NCBI RefSeq assembly: GCF_000384135.1
Contig: NZ_KB913028.1
Coordinates: 1,515,351-1,579,350, forward strand
From: Succinispira mobilis DSM 6222
GTDB taxonomy: Bacteria > Bacillota > Negativicutes > Acidaminococcales > Succinispiraceae
DNA length: 64,000 nt
Direction: 5' to 3'
In this document: one piece after another, positions 18,001-26,777 of the stretch
Numbering within the stretch: the stretch's first letter is position 1
Layout: the number at the start of each line of letters is the position of its first letter
Made by a program: the position numbers and the translations under genes
Notes under the pieces: generated by a model
The model's input: only the letters and a program-made list of their open reading frames with translations
Database searches by the model: none
What the model was told of the DNA's origin: nothing

Positions 18001-18162
18001 AGCATTGCTCAGTCTATCCATGAGCAGTATATCTGAAAAGCTGTTTCGTTCCGCATTTGGCATTTCAGGTGCAATATCAACACCAGCAAGATATGTATAC
18101 CCCAGAGAAACAAGTTCTTCTATGGTCATTATTTCTATTTCAGATTCGCAGAGTTTTGGCAT
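15004..18162 (-). CDS. hsdR: type I restriction endonuclease subunit R
   Basis: A roughly 1050-aa motor and nuclease subunit. N-terminal PD-(D/E)xK nuclease: [18 protein letters not shown] near 150-168. Superfamily 2 helicase motor: Walker [11 protein letters not shown] near 320, DEAH box IADEAHRTQ near 422, FTGTP motif and motif [13 protein letters not shown] helical C-terminal domain for complex assembly follows. Length is normal and no frameshift is seen. I choose ATG 18162 because GGTGG from the end of kwaB provides a ribosome site; an upstream in-frame ATG (18186) would overlap kwaB by 23 nt. It cleaves DNA not methylated by HsdM2S. It is unusual in being separated from hsdS by two other genes. 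Confidence 0.95.
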   Translation of the reverse strand: MPKLCESEIEIMTIEELVSLGYTYLAGVDIAPEMPNAERNSFSDILLMDRLSNALAMLNPAVPSEAIRDATKKLSRIASSNMLTDNENFHRMLVNGVPVEYRSGSDIVGDTIRVCDFSEDGIKNNEFLVVNQFTIIENNNNKRPDVLIFINGIPMVLFELKNPADENATVRKAFDQIGAYKATIPSLFTYNEICIVSDGLEAKAGSLTASFSRFSSWKTKDGIEEASKFDDELSTLIHGLCNPVTLLDYIKNFITYEKTKTEDKETKVTKVETVKKIAAYHQYYAVNKAVSRTIDAAQADGTKKAGVVWHTQGAGKSLSMVFYTGKMVQILNNPTIVVINDRNDLDDQLFDTFADNSDLLRQPPKQADSCEELKELLKVASGGIVFTTIQKFIPDNDKSVYELLSSRDNIIVIADEAHRTQYGFNAKLRDVKDENKNIIGQRIAYGFAKYMRDAMPNATFIGFTGTPVEKQDANTPAVFGNYIDIYDIAQAVEDKVTVRIYYESRLAKVNLTEEGKKLIEQFDAELDETDEIDEAKEAKLKWAKLEAIVGNKDRIKILANDIVTHFEDRQKVFTGKAMVVAMSRRIAADLYDEIIKLRTDWHSDDLDKGVIKVVMTTSSSDGAKLQKHHTTKAQRKALANRMKDENDELKIVIVRDMWLTGFDAPCMNTMYIDKPMKDHSLMQAIARVNRVFKDKPGGLIVDYIGIATNLKKALGFYAESGGKGVPAETHEKAVAIMIEKLEVVRQLFCGFDYSDFFSAQVKDKLSLILKAEDFILALDDGKNRYIKEVTLLGQAYALAKPDPKTIENAEEIAFFQAVKARISKFESTGSRGGDGYDTVIKNIVDSAIASDQVIDVFNAAGIEKPELSILSDEFLKEIEGMKYKNVAIELLKKLLSDEIKIRSRHNLTKSKSLMDMLDGAIKRYQNNLLTTAEIIDELIRIAKEINAADKRGDKLGLTEDELAFYDALEINDSAVKVLGDEQLREIARELAEKVRKNATIDWTVKESVRARLMVIVRRILNKYGYPPDKQKIAIEHVMKQAENLADFWTNTK

Positions 18163-18163
18163 T

Positions 18164-19141
18164 TCACTCACCACCTTGTTCTTCAACTGTTAATGTGTCC
18201 TTTGCTAAGCTGTCGTAATAAGCCTGTGTTAATTCAGAACGTAAATAATCATCGTTTAACATCTTCAAAAACTGCTTTTTTGATTCCTTTGTATCAAGAT
18301 GCAACTTTCTTTCGTCTTGAGTAAGCTTAATCTTATCCTTTAATTTAGGATGATTTTTGACAAAGTTTATGATGGCTGGTGTTGGTATTTTGCCAAGAAC
18401 AGGTGACCCTTTTGCGGTTTTGGTAAGCTTTCTCGCAAAACTCACTTCATCTACCATATCTCTCAGAACTTCAGCATTATCAACAATGTCTGCCTCTGTG
18501 ATAGCCTGTACACTTACAGTAGCCTCTCGTTTGATAACATCATGGAAACCTGCATATTTTTCTAATGTGTCAAGTTTTTTAATTACGATTGTCCCATCAA
18601 CATAAAGCATCTCGAAATTAGTATCAAGCCTAATCATTGGTTTTTCTAATTTAGTAAACCTATGATCTGATTCAAAAATACAAAACTTTTCAGGACTAAA
18701 ATAACTTGTTGTAAAATGCTTTTTAAAGAGCAACGCTTTGTTCTGATTGGTTCCTACAGCAATCACATATCCGAATAAATCTTTTAAACTATCGTTATTG
18801 GACGAAAAAATTTGTTGTTCTCCATCCTGTGCAATTGTATTAAAAAATGCGAATTCATCAGGAATGTCCTCGAGGTCATATTCATATAAGGCATTGTCTC
18901 TTTGGTCTGCAACAGATATCTGCAAAAGTTGTAATTCTTCAACTCTAGCATCCTCCGTATTCATTATTGAGGTAGTAAGACTGTTTAGATAACAAGTTTT
19001 TAAGTCATCCAGGAATTCATTCTTAATATCAACCATTCTAATACATAATTGGTTTTCAATTTTAAGAATAAAATATGCAACAGCACCAGCTCCGTCTTCA
19101 TAAAGGCAATTCAATTTTTCTCTTAATTCAGCAATCGTCAT
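18164..19141 (-). CDS. kwaB: Kiwa-like defence protein KwaB (DUF4868 family)
   Basis: A 325-aa soluble protein without membrane spans. Its composition and plan fit the DUF4868 family that defines KwaB of the Kiwa anti-phage system: an N-terminal alpha/beta part ([24 protein letters not shown]), a central part with [19 protein letters not shown] and [24 protein letters not shown], then a helical and basic C-terminal part ([21 protein letters not shown]). The gene starts 3 nt after the small membrane-protein gene, the same A-B order as in Kiwa. Known Kiwa systems need both proteins; KwaA senses the phage at the membrane and KwaB acts on DNA. The assignment rests on recalled family pattern and gene order, not on a database search. 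Confidence 0.65.
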   Translation of the reverse strand: MTIAELREKLNCLYEDGAGAVAYFILKIENQLCIRMVDIKNEFLDDLKTCYLNSLTTSIMNTEDARVEELQLLQISVADQRDNALYEYDLEDIPDEFAFFNTIAQDGEQQIFSSNNDSLKDLFGYVIAVGTNQNKALLFKKHFTTSYFSPEKFCIFESDHRFTKLEKPMIRLDTNFEMLYVDGTIVIKKLDTLEKYAGFHDVIKREATVSVQAITEADIVDNAEVLRDMVDEVSFARKLTKTAKGSPVLGKIPTPAIINFVKNHPKLKDKIKLTQDERKLHLDTKESKKQFLKMLNDDYLRSELTQAYYDSLAKDTLTVEEQGGE

Positions 19142-19144
19142 ATT

Positions 19145-19729
19145 TTACACCTTCCTGACAAAAAACGCGTTTCTGTCTAGTCTTATATATCGTATTTTTT
19201 CATTTTCTTCGATATCACCTTGGGATATCATAATTCCGCATATATCTCCGTTTTCTGTTTTAATATCATTGATTTTGTAACCCAACAATGCTAGTGTGGG
19301 ATTTGATAAAAACATGTCCGTTTTCACATACATAAAACCTATTGAAATAAGTAGCAATATCAATATCAGTACTTGCCTTTTTGAATCAAAGTTAACAAAT
19401 ACAAGAGGAATGATATAAGTAGATAGAAAAGCTAAATAATCTGCATTCCTATTGCACACCTTAGTTACCTTTACAGGCAACTGAGTAGTACCACTTAGCT
19501 CATGCTTAAATTGAAAGTAAAATATTATACACAACACGAGCATTATGATGCAAACAATTGGAATAATATTTCCAGTCAACATATTCAACCAGTCTATCTT
19601 TTCAGAGCAAAAACTTTCGCATATTATCTTAAAATCCAACGTGGCTATAGTGATGAAGCAAAACAGTAGCCACAAGGATAAAATATACATTTTTACTTTA
19701 AGTCTAACATTGTTTTTTCTATTTTGCAT
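19145..19729 (-). CDS. kwaA: Kiwa-like membrane protein KwaA
   Basis: A 194-aa integral membrane protein with four likely spans: about 14-32, 46-70, 97-114 and 118-137 (FLSTYIIPLVFV and LILILLLISIGFMYV are the last two). A cytosolic C-terminal domain of about 55 residues (IKTENGDICGIMISQGDIEENEKIRYIRLD) follows. Size, four spans and the position directly before a DUF4868 gene fit KwaA. It has a strong ribosome site (TAAGGAG) inside the end of hsdS. Base composition is AT-richer than hsdM, suggesting that the pair was inserted into the restriction operon later. Alternative: an unrelated small membrane protein; the KwaB neighbour makes KwaA the best reading. Confidence 0.6.
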   Translation of the reverse strand: MQNRKNNVRLKVKMYILSLWLLFCFITIATLDFKIICESFCSEKIDWLNMLTGNIIPIVCIIMLVLCIIFYFQFKHELSGTTQLPVKVTKVCNRNADYLAFLSTYIIPLVFVNFDSKRQVLILILLLISIGFMYVKTDMFLSNPTLALLGYKINDIKTENGDICGIMISQGDIEENEKIRYIRLDRNAFFVRKV

Positions 19730-19738
19730 AATAACTCC

Positions 19739-20938
19739 TTACATTTTTATCCTAACCTCACCGCTGATAAGCTTCGGAAGTAGGGTATCTCTTAATTTTT
19801 GTAGAGTGATTATTTCGGCTTGATTTTTATCCACTTTTCCCATAACAGGTGTAAACACATCATTAAATTTATCAAGTAACCTCTCATCTGGAGCAGGTGT
19901 TTCAACCTCTGTTATATATTCTGGGCGGATTCTCTGATGACTACCGCTTGTGCCAGATGCACTCATAGCAAATGATTGCACTACATCATAAGATTTCATC
20001 AAGCAATACAAGAATAGATAATGTTTCATATCAAACGGATTTAATACTTGAAACTCAGTAGAGCATACGCTGTTAGATGCTACCGTTTCGCCTATTCTCC
20101 AAATGCGAGGTTTTATTGGGTTTAGTTTTGAAATTAGAATAGTGTTTGGCTGCACAATATATTTGTTGCTTAAAATTGCTTGCCCCAATTCGATAGCAGG
20201 TGTATGCCCATCATCGAAAGACGGTAGACTATAATGATAAAAAGGTTCCAGTGGCTTTTTTGATGGATTTACGCTTACATTATTTAGCTTCGCAAGGTCT
20301 GAAACAAAAATATTATCGTTATTGTTGCTCTCTACAAACCACTGTCTAAAATAAGTCTGTGCCAAATCTTCAAGGGTTTTGTTTTGGCGACTTAACAGGT
20401 CTATTTTATCGTCAAGAGAGGACAATACTTCTGCTACGGCTTGTTGTTCGGGTAAATCAGGTAAATCTATTACCACTTCTTCTATTTGTGTTGCAGATAT
20501 ATTTGCTTGATTAGCACTGCCGCTAGCTATATTAGCTAATGAAAAAACTGTGTCATCTTGTATCATATGGTAAAACAAAAAATCCTCATCAAGATTTTCA
20601 CTATCTGTACTGACGATCTTTCCAACTCTTTGGTTTATATACGCTTTATGCTCTAAACTATATCGTGTAACACGACCTACCATTGAAGATGGTTGAGTAA
20701 TATGTGACCCAGTCATTGCAATAAGTATATCTTTGGTTTTGGCTTCATAATTACTGGCTCTTATAGCAATTTCATTTGTGATATATTGACAACTACTCAT
20801 ATCAATTTTTCCACTAGCAATATTTTTAATTTTTATTACTGGATAATCAGCTGTTTCTTTAAAATCAGCTGATTTAAATGCATATCCACCTAATACTTTT
20901 GCATAGTCACCTAGCTTACACTTTTTCCATTCACTCAC
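19739..20938 (-). CDS. hsdS: type I restriction specificity subunit S
   Basis: A 399-aa protein with two target-recognition domains and two conserved helical spacers. TRD1 begins [16 protein letters not shown]; the first spacer is [42 protein letters not shown]2 starts near residue 215 and the second spacer reads [42 protein letters not shown]. It gives both HsdM and HsdR their bipartite recognition sequence, which cannot be predicted here. Its start overlaps the hsdM end by 8 nt. A GQ-type TRD1 motif ([11 protein letters not shown]) is visible in TRD2. Confidence 0.93.
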   Translation of the reverse strand: MSEWKKCKLGDYAKVLGGYAFKSADFKETADYPVIKIKNIASGKIDMSSCQYITNEIAIRASNYEAKTKDILIAMTGSHITQPSSMVGRVTRYSLEHKAYINQRVGKIVSTDSENLDEDFLFYHMIQDDTVFSLANIASGSANQANISATQIEEVVIDLPDLPEQQAVAEVLSSLDDKIDLLSRQNKTLEDLAQTYFRQWFVESNNNDNIFVSDLAKLNNVSVNPSKKPLEPFYHYSLPSFDDGHTPAIELGQAILSNKYIVQPNTILISKLNPIKPRIWRIGETVASNSVCSTEFQVLNPFDMKHYLFLYCLMKSYDVVQSFAMSASGTSGSHQRIRPEYITEVETPAPDERLLDKFNDVFTPVMGKVDKNQAEIITLQKLRDTLLPKLISGEVRIKM

Positions 20939-22559
20939 CGCTTTTCACCTCGACTTTTGAAAGGTTTTCTTTGATACGCTTATCAAGCTCAACTCCTTCA
21001 GACATCTGTTTCTCAAGCTCTGCGGTCAGGGTTGCCACACGTTCGTTAAAATCGAATTCTTCCTCATCATCTGCAAGACCTATATACCTTCCCGGTGTTA
21101 ATACATAGTCTAGTGCTTTTACACCATCTTCACCATTGAGGTCAGCAGATTTACAAAAACCAGGAATATCCCCATAACTACCATCATTCTTTTTCCATTT
21201 GTGGTAGGTGTCTGCTATCTGGTGAATATCATTTGTTTCTTCGCTCTCTGCACCACTTGTCAGTTCTCTTGTTTTACGACTAATCAGCTTGCCCATGTTA
21301 CGAGCATCAATAAACAAAATTTTATTTCTACGTGGGTGGTTAGGGTCATTTTCTTTTTCACGTGACAAAAACCACAGACAAGCAGGTATTTGAGTGTTCA
21401 AAAACAATTTTGTGGGTAAGTTTACAATACAATCCACCAAGCCAGCATCGATGAGAGCCTTTCTTATTTTGTCCTCACCGTTTGTTTTACTTGAAAGTGA
21501 TCCTTTTGCCAAAACAAAGCCCGCTGTTCCTTTTGGTGAAAGGTGATAAAGAAAGTGCTGAATCCATGCATAGTTCGCATTACCTGTCGGAGGTGGATTA
21601 TCTTTTGCATACTGCCAACGACCATCATTACGAAGCAATTCACCACTCCAATCACTGTCATTAAATGGTGGGTTTGCAATCACAAAATCAGCTTTGAGAT
21701 CGGGGTGTGCATCATTAAGGAAAGAACCCTCGTTGTTCCACTTTACATTAGAACTATCAATACCACGAAGCGCAAGATTCATTTTACATAGACGCCAAGT
21801 GGTTTGGTTGCTTTCTTGTCCGTATACAGACACAACGCTGTCAAACAATTTGTCAATTTCGCTTGTTTTCCCATTATAACGGTCTGCGTGTGCCTCAATA
21901 AACTTTTCGCTTTGCACAAACATACCGCCACTACCACAGCAAGGGTCTAAAACTCTACCCTCGTAAGGCTCAAGCATTTCGACAAGCAACCTAACAACGC
22001 ATTGTGGTGTGTAGAACTGACCACCCTTTTTACCTTCGGCAAGAGCAAACTGTCCGAGAAAATATTCATATACACGTCCCAAAACATCATTGGAACGAGA
22101 AATACTGTCGCCCAATGCAATGCCACTTATTTTATCGATTAAACCACCCAGAGATTGCTTATCCAACTTTTCTTTGGCATATTCCTTTGGTAAAACGCCT
22201 TTTAGCGAAGGATTATCCTTTTCGATGGCATCCATAGCATCGTCAACATCTTTACCGATAGATGAAAGCTTTGCTCTTCCTTGTAGATAATCCCAACGAG
22301 CTTGTGGTGGGACGTAAAACACACCCTCTGCACGGTATTCGTATGGGTCATCGGGGTTAGCGCCCTCGTATTCACCTTCACCAGCTTCAAATTTACTATA
22401 CAATTCATAAAAATTATCAGATATGTACTTTAAGAATATGAGGCCTAGTACAACATGTTTATATTCAGCTGCATCCATGTTTTTACGCAACGCATCAGCA
22501 GCCGACCACAGCACCTGCTCAACAGGTAATTCTTTCTTTTCTTTTTTAGCTTTTGCCAT
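20931..22559 (-). CDS. hsdM: type I adenine-specific DNA methyltransferase subunit M
   Basis: A 542-aa N6-adenine methylase. The helical HsdM_N domain lies at about 8-165; the catalytic domain has the SAM motif [11 protein letters not shown] near 208 and the catalytic motif IV NPPF near 296. It modifies host DNA together with HsdS so that HsdR does not cut it. The start codon directly follows the stop of the small HTH gene (TAA then ATG), implying tight co-translation with the regulator. Complete and of normal length. Confidence 0.96.
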   Translation of the reverse strand: MAKAKKEKKELPVEQVLWSAADALRKNMDAAEYKHVVLGLIFLKYISDNFYELYSKFEAGEGEYEGANPDDPYEYRAEGVFYVPPQARWDYLQGRAKLSSIGKDVDDAMDAIEKDNPSLKGVLPKEYAKEKLDKQSLGGLIDKISGIALGDSISRSNDVLGRVYEYFLGQFALAEGKKGGQFYTPQCVVRLLVEMLEPYEGRVLDPCCGSGGMFVQSEKFIEAHADRYNGKTSEIDKLFDSVVSVYGQESNQTTWRLCKMNLALRGIDSSNVKWNNEGSFLNDAHPDLKADFVIANPPFNDSDWSGELLRNDGRWQYAKDNPPPTGNANYAWIQHFLYHLSPKGTAGFVLAKGSLSSKTNGEDKIRKALIDAGLVDCIVNLPTKLFLNTQIPACLWFLSREKENDPNHPRRNKILFIDARNMGKLISRKTRELTSGAESEETNDIHQIADTYHKWKKNDGSYGDIPGFCKSADLNGEDGVKALDYVLTPGRYIGLADDEEEFDFNERVATLTAELEKQMSEGVELDKRIKENLSKVEVKSGE

Positions 22560-22787
22560 TTATTTATCCTCACTCTCTTCTTTTTCGTCGGGTACTAACT
22601 CAATTACATCTGAAATATCAGCCTTTAAAGCAACACAGACTTTTACTAGCACATCCATACTTACATATTCATTTTTAGAGAGCTTAGCAATTGACGATGA
22701 ACTAATACCTGCAATAGTCTGTAAATCTCTCTTTTTCATATCTCTATCAATTAGTAATTTCCATAATTTTTTATAACTAACTCTCAT
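22560..22787 (-). CDS. small XRE-type HTH regulator heading the defence operon
   Basis: A 75-aa protein that is almost entirely a Cro/C1 HTH of the YozG-like class (YKKLWKLLIDRDMKKRDLQTIAGISSSSIAKLSKN) followed by MDVLVKVCVALKADISDVIELVP. Its stop abuts the hsdM start, so it is the first gene of the hsdM-hsdS-kwaA-kwaB-hsdR operon and is the likely controller of it, similar in role to C proteins of restriction systems. A strong AGCGAGGTG ribosome site precedes it. Its operator is not certain; a direct repeat AGTAAGTAAA-like stretch lies upstream near 22822-22835. Confidence 0.85.
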   Translation of the reverse strand: MRVSYKKLWKLLIDRDMKKRDLQTIAGISSSSIAKLSKNEYVSMDVLVKVCVALKADISDVIELVPDEKEESEDK

Positions 22788-23582
22788 TTTGCACCTCGCT
22801 AAAAGTTTGGTTTATTTACGTTTTACTTACTTAGTTTTGTTCATTTTAGCATAAAATATTTGAGAACACAATGCTTATTCTCCATTATCAAAGACAATCT
22901 TTATATTCTAGCTATTTACACATGTATTTTTTTCTACACAGTGAACAAGTTGAAACGGATTGTGTATGAATACAAAAGCATACTTAAAGGGAGCAACTTT
23001 TTTCCTATTTTTGTCATGGTTAATGAAGGGAGATATTTTCTTCCATTGTTCCTTGACAACCGAATATACGGTATTTTGAGTACGAAACTTATGTGGCTGA
23101 AAAGCAAAGCGACATAATGGGCATCGCCATGATGACTGCTGTAACACACTTGCCAAAACAGGAAACCAAATAATTGATTCAACCCTTTATGAACATAGGT
23201 ATTACAGCAGTCGAAGCGATAAATGCAGCCATTAGACCGAACGGTGGCACGTTCGCCGCAATAACGCACATAAGGGATAATGATACTTTCTCACGACCTC
23301 CCACAGACTTGAGGGGGAGTTCCTGCGGTATGCGTAGCTTTTGGGACAAGCACATACGGTAATTGCAGGGCTATGATGCCGAGCTAACGGCAGCTCAAAA
23401 TATCCCCTTGCCGGGTTGCGTGGCAAATATGGCAAACAGATAAAACTAACCTCACCGCATTTTTGTTTTTAGCAGATTTGCGGTGTGCTTGGTTTTACGA
23501 TAAATGATGCAGTGACAAACTTTTCATAAATGGTATATACGCTTATACTTTATGTAAGCAATACACTTGGAGGTGATTGCAA
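22788..23582. other. 795-nt non-coding stretch with decayed coding remnant and hairpins
   Basis: No intact gene is supported. A frame at 23063-23173 (+) reads NIRYFEYETYVAEKQSDIMG... and ends LPKQETK; it looks protein-like, is stopped upstream by TGA, and may be the tail of a lost element gene. An 11-bp inverted repeat GACTGCTGTAA...TTACAGCAGTC (23135-23212) overlaps its end. A hairpin CACCGCA/TGCGGTG at 23453-23485 resembles a terminator. The opening 60 nt should hold the leftward promoter of the defence operon. Base composition rises in GC between about 23.1 and 23.4 kb. Confidence 0.4.
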
Positions 23583-23741
23583 ATGGAAAATATCAAAAAT
23601 GCAGCTGATAATACTACGACTGCTGAACCGTCTAAATCCTATGAGAAAACCAAAGCATATCAGGATTTTATCAATGTACTTTCTCAGATTATAGAAAAAC
23701 ATGGTGCAGAGGTCTTAGATGAAATCAATCGTGTTGTCTAA
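23583..23741 (+). CDS. 52-aa hypothetical protein upstream of the integrase
   Basis: A short gene with a near-ideal ribosome site (GGAGGTGATTGCAA before ATG). The product is hydrophilic and helical: a polar, Ser/Thr-rich start (ENIKNAADNTTTAEPSKSY) and a C-terminal amphipathic helix (YQDFINVLSQIIEKHGAEVLDEI). It lies 53 nt before the integrase gene on the same strand. Its position suggests a role in element maintenance or excision, for instance as a small accessory protein, but no family is recognised. Confidence 0.6.
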   Translation: MENIKNAADNTTTAEPSKSYEKTKAYQDFINVLSQIIEKHGAEVLDEINRVV

Positions 23742-23794
23742 AAGAGCAGTGTATGGATTGATGTTTTCCAATCATTGATTGGAGGTCAGCTACT

Positions 23795-25453
23795 ATGAAT
23801 AGGAGCGGAAAAAAATGTGTACTTTACCCTCGTGTAAGTACCGAAATGCAGGTTGATGGGTTCAGCTTGGACGGGCAGAAAAACAGCTTAAAGCGTTTTG
23901 CAGACAGAGAAGAAATGGAGATTGTAGACATTTACGAAGATGCTGGTAGATCGGGCAAATCCATAGAAGGCAGACCCGCTTTTAAACAAATGCTGTGTGA
24001 TATTGAAAATGGTTTAGAAATTGATTACATCTTAGTCTATAAGCTCTCTCGATTTGGAAGAAACGCAGCCGATATTTTAAATTCTTTGGAACACGTTCAA
24101 TCCTTTGGCGTAAACTTAATTTGCATTGAGGAAGGAATTGATTCTTCTCAAACAAGCGGAAAGCTTTTAATATCAGTGCTGTCTGCTGTTGCTGAAATAG
24201 AGCGTGAAAATATCATAGAGCAGACAATGAACGGACGAAAAGAAAAGGCTCGTCAAGGTGGCTGGAACGGCGGATTTGCTCCCTATGGTTACTACCTGAA
24301 AGACAAACAGCTCTATATCCAAGAAAATGAAGCAGAAGCGATACGCATTATCTTTGATAAATATGTAAATGGTAATATGGGATTTTATAAAATTGCAAAC
24401 TATCTAAATTTGCAAGGTATCCCAAAAATCAAACGTGCAAACGGTACTCTTTCACAATGGAGTACGCATTTTGTCAGAATGATAATCGACAATCCTGTGT
24501 ACACTGGAAAAATTGCTTTCGGCAGACGAACAAGAGAAAAGGTCAAAGGCACTAAAAATGAATACCGCCAAGTACACCAAGATGAATACATTATTGCAGA
24601 CGGTCAGCATGAGGCTATTATAGATGAGGAACTATGGAATGAAGCACATGAAAAACGAGAATTAACAGGCATTAAATCCCCGTCCAAAATTGGTAGGGAC
24701 AGAGCACACTTATTAAGCGGTATTTTAAAATGCCCGAAATGCGGTGGCCCGATGTATACCAACAAACACGCTTGGACAAACAAAGACGGTACATATAAAG
24801 AAATTTACTATTATGTATGCAGCAAGGCTCGCACCGCACGGGGAAAAAGCTGTGATTATAAAGCCATGCTCAAAAAAACTGATATTGAGCCGCTTGTCAT
24901 TGAGGCTATCAGAGAGCTAATTAAAAATCAGGATTTTGCGGCAGAAATCAAATCAAGGATAGGCAAGGAAATTGATACTTCCACTTTAAACAGAGAACTC
25001 AAGAACTATGAAAATAAACTTAGAGAAGTGGAACTCAATAAAACTCGTCTTGAAAATGAAATTGACAGTCTGCCGGAAGATATCCGTTTTAGAGAACGCA
25101 AGCTCCATGATATGACCCTTCGCCTTGATGGACTGTATGATACTATCGTAGAGCTTGAAGAAAAAATTGAAGATGTAAAGCTGCGCCGCAAAGCCGTGGA
25201 GCAAGATGCTATCACACTGGAAAACATCTACACCCTGCTGGAAAACTTTGATAAGGTGTATGATAAAATCAGCGAGGAAGAGAAAAAATCTCTGATTTCT
25301 TCGTTAATCAAAGAAATAGAGATTTTTCCATGTGACGAGGCTGAATTGCCTTTGAAGTCTATTTTATTCAATTTTCCTGTTTATAAGGACGGTGGAGATG
25401 TTTGTGGGTTTTTGTGGGACAAAAGTACGCACGTCTCAACGTGGCTAGTTTGA
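23795..25453 (+). CDS. large serine recombinase / integrase
   Basis: A 552-aa large serine integrase, apparently complete. The resolvase catalytic domain spans about 7-150 with the nucleophile Ser15 in YPRVSTEMQ and the downstream arginine region YKLSRFGRNAADI. The recombinase domain covers about 160-280. The zinc ribbon has CPKC near 312 and a second pair CSK..GKSC near 341-351, followed by a long coiled coil (about 385-475) that governs synapsis and direction. GATTGGAGG precedes the ATG. The last 24 codons overlap the 3' end of rlmD on the opposite strand, so the gene abuts the attachment site it presumably used, the usual place for such integrases. Confidence 0.93.
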   Translation: MNRSGKKCVLYPRVSTEMQVDGFSLDGQKNSLKRFADREEMEIVDIYEDAGRSGKSIEGRPAFKQMLCDIENGLEIDYILVYKLSRFGRNAADILNSLEHVQSFGVNLICIEEGIDSSQTSGKLLISVLSAVAEIERENIIEQTMNGRKEKARQGGWNGGFAPYGYYLKDKQLYIQENEAEAIRIIFDKYVNGNMGFYKIANYLNLQGIPKIKRANGTLSQWSTHFVRMIIDNPVYTGKIAFGRRTREKVKGTKNEYRQVHQDEYIIADGQHEAIIDEELWNEAHEKRELTGIKSPSKIGRDRAHLLSGILKCPKCGGPMYTNKHAWTNKDGTYKEIYYYVCSKARTARGKSCDYKAMLKKTDIEPLVIEAIRELIKNQDFAAEIKSRIGKEIDTSTLNRELKNYENKLREVELNKTRLENEIDSLPEDIRFRERKLHDMTLRLDGLYDTIVELEEKIEDVKLRRKAVEQDAITLENIYTLLENFDKVYDKISEEEKKSLISSLIKEIEIFPCDEAELPLKSILFNFPVYKDGGDVCGFLWDKSTHVSTWLV

Positions 25454-26760
25454 CCAAACATATCTACTGGTTGCACTTTTACTAGTTCATATAGGCCGCT
25501 ATCTACCAAAATCCGTAAATCTCTCGCTAGTGTTGCTGGATTACAAGATACATATACAACTCGTTTTGGTTTAGAGTTTACAATTGTATCTAACAAAGCT
25601 TTATCACAGCCAGCGCGTGGTGGGTCTAATACCACAACATCCAGGCGGGTTTTTTTCGAGATTTTCTCTAGAGCCAGATTAACATCCGCCTTGAAAAATT
25701 CTACATTTTCAATTCCATTAGCTTTGGCATTAATTTTAGCATCTTCTACAGCAACATCGACAATTTCAATCCCCCAGACTTTTTTAGCTTGCTTTGCTAA
25801 AAACAAACTAATTGTCCCAATCCCGCAATACAAATCCACTACCTGCTCTTCACCGGTTAGTTGTGCATAATCTAATGCTGTTTTATATAGAACTTCAGCT
25901 TGCTTAGTATTTACTTGAAAAAATGATTTAGCCGCAATTTGGAAGGTGAATTCACCTATTTTATCGGCAATACTTTCTTTACCATATAATACTTTGGTAA
26001 TATCACCCAAAATAACGTTCGTGCGACGGGAGTTAATATTTTGCACGACGCTCGTAATATTGGGAATGCTTAGTTTGAGCATTTCAATTAGTTCTTCTTT
26101 GTGAGGCATAGATTTTTGAGTACAGACAATCCCGGCCATTACTTCACCGGTTGCACTGCTCACTCGTCCTAGGACATGGCGCACCAAGCCTTTACCTGTT
26201 TGTTCATTATATACTGAAATGCGAAATTTTCTAATCCAATCACGCACTACCGTCAAAATTGTATTATTAACTTGGTTTTGAATATGGCACTCGCGCACAT
26301 CTACTACTTTATGTGAACCAACTTCATAAAAACCTAATTTCAAACCATCTTGGCTGGCTACAGGACATTGCATTTTATTGCGATAATTTAAAGGCTGTTT
26401 ATCCGCCAAAACTGGGAAAATTTGCACATCACTAAATTTACCAATTCGCTCTAATGCATCCCGCACTTGTTGTTCTTTGACTTTCAATTGCCCAGGATAA
26501 TCTAGATGTTGCAACTGACAGCCGCCACATTTGTAAAATACTTCACAAACTGGACGTTGGCGATGTGGACTTTTTTGATTAATTTCCAACAATTTCCCAG
26601 TTGCATAGCTTTTTTTCACCAATGTTAACCGTGCTTTAATTTTCTCGCCTGGTAAGGCGCGGGCTACAAATACCGCAAAGCCATCGACTTTGCCAACCCC
26701 TTCACCCGCACTACCTACACTAGTTATTTCTAAATCTACAATATCGCCTACTTTAAACAT
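25381..26760 (-). CDS. rlmD: 23S rRNA (uracil-5-)-methyltransferase RlmD/RumA type
   Basis: A 459-aa TrmA-family enzyme that transfers methyl from SAM to a uracil of 23S rRNA. Order: N-terminal TRAM domain (1-60), an iron-sulfur cysteine cluster (CEVFYKCGGCQ near 70-80 with a later Cys), the SAM site DLYCGIGTISL near 308, a DPPRAGCDK motif and the catalytic Cys in YVSCNPATLARD near 408. Which uridine is methylated is not certain from sequence. The 3' end has been rebuilt by island integration: 11 or so terminal residues come from island DNA while all family motifs are kept, so activity is probably unaffected. It overlaps the integrase gene tail to tail by 73 nt. Confidence 0.92.
   Translation of the reverse strand: MFKVGDIVDLEITSVGSAGEGVGKVDGFAVFVARALPGEKIKARLTLVKKSYATGKLLEINQKSPHRQRPVCEVFYKCGGCQLQHLDYPGQLKVKEQQVRDALERIGKFSDVQIFPVLADKQPLNYRNKMQCPVASQDGLKLGFYEVGSHKVVDVRECHIQNQVNNTILTVVRDWIRKFRISVYNEQTGKGLVRHVLGRVSSATGEVMAGIVCTQKSMPHKEELIEMLKLSIPNITSVVQNINSRRTNVILGDITKVLYGKESIADKIGEFTFQIAAKSFFQVNTKQAEVLYKTALDYAQLTGEEQVVDLYCGIGTISLFLAKQAKKVWGIEIVDVAVEDAKINAKANGIENVEFFKADVNLALEKISKKTRLDVVVLDPPRAGCDKALLDTIVNSKPKRVVYVSCNPATLARDLRILVDSGLYELVKVQPVDMFGQTSHVETCVLLSHKNPQTSPPSL
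25395..25450. other. attachment-site junction in the 3' end of rlmD
   Basis: Here the sequence changes from chromosomal rlmD to island DNA. On the rlmD strand the conserved C-terminal motif of the family (MFGQTSHVETCVLLS) is intact, but the last residues (HKNPQTSPPSL) are encoded by island DNA that is also the end of the integrase gene. Integration at the 3' end of uracil methyltransferase genes is known for streptococcal ICEs such as ICESp2905. The exact crossover dinucleotide cannot be set without an empty site. Confidence 0.6.
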
Positions 26761-26777
26761 TCTCTAATTCCTCCACT

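Larger units (their letters stand above)
8080..25450. mobile_element. mosaic integrative island, right end at rlmD
   Basis: Between the left gene cluster and rlmD every gene is of mobile or accessory type: two serine recombinases (one broken, one intact), an IS3 element, a relaxase fragment, XRE, MarR and sigma-like regulators usual in Tn1549/Tn916-type elements, a UvrA-like protein and a restriction/Kiwa defence operon. The right boundary is sharp because the integrase stop lies inside the rlmD 3' end. The left boundary is my estimate from the last mobile gene; I found no repeat of the rlmD site there, so the true left end may have been lost or lie outside the window. Confidence 0.6.

Noticed and set aside
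22860-23117. 85-aa plus-strand frame in the gap before the integrase
   Set aside because: No ribosome site and non-protein-like composition; the more convincing frame in this interval is the short decayed one at 23063-23173.
22934-23269. 111-aa minus-strand frame in the same gap
   Set aside because: Rich in Cys, Tyr and His, with no conserved pattern and no ribosome site; it runs across inverted repeats.
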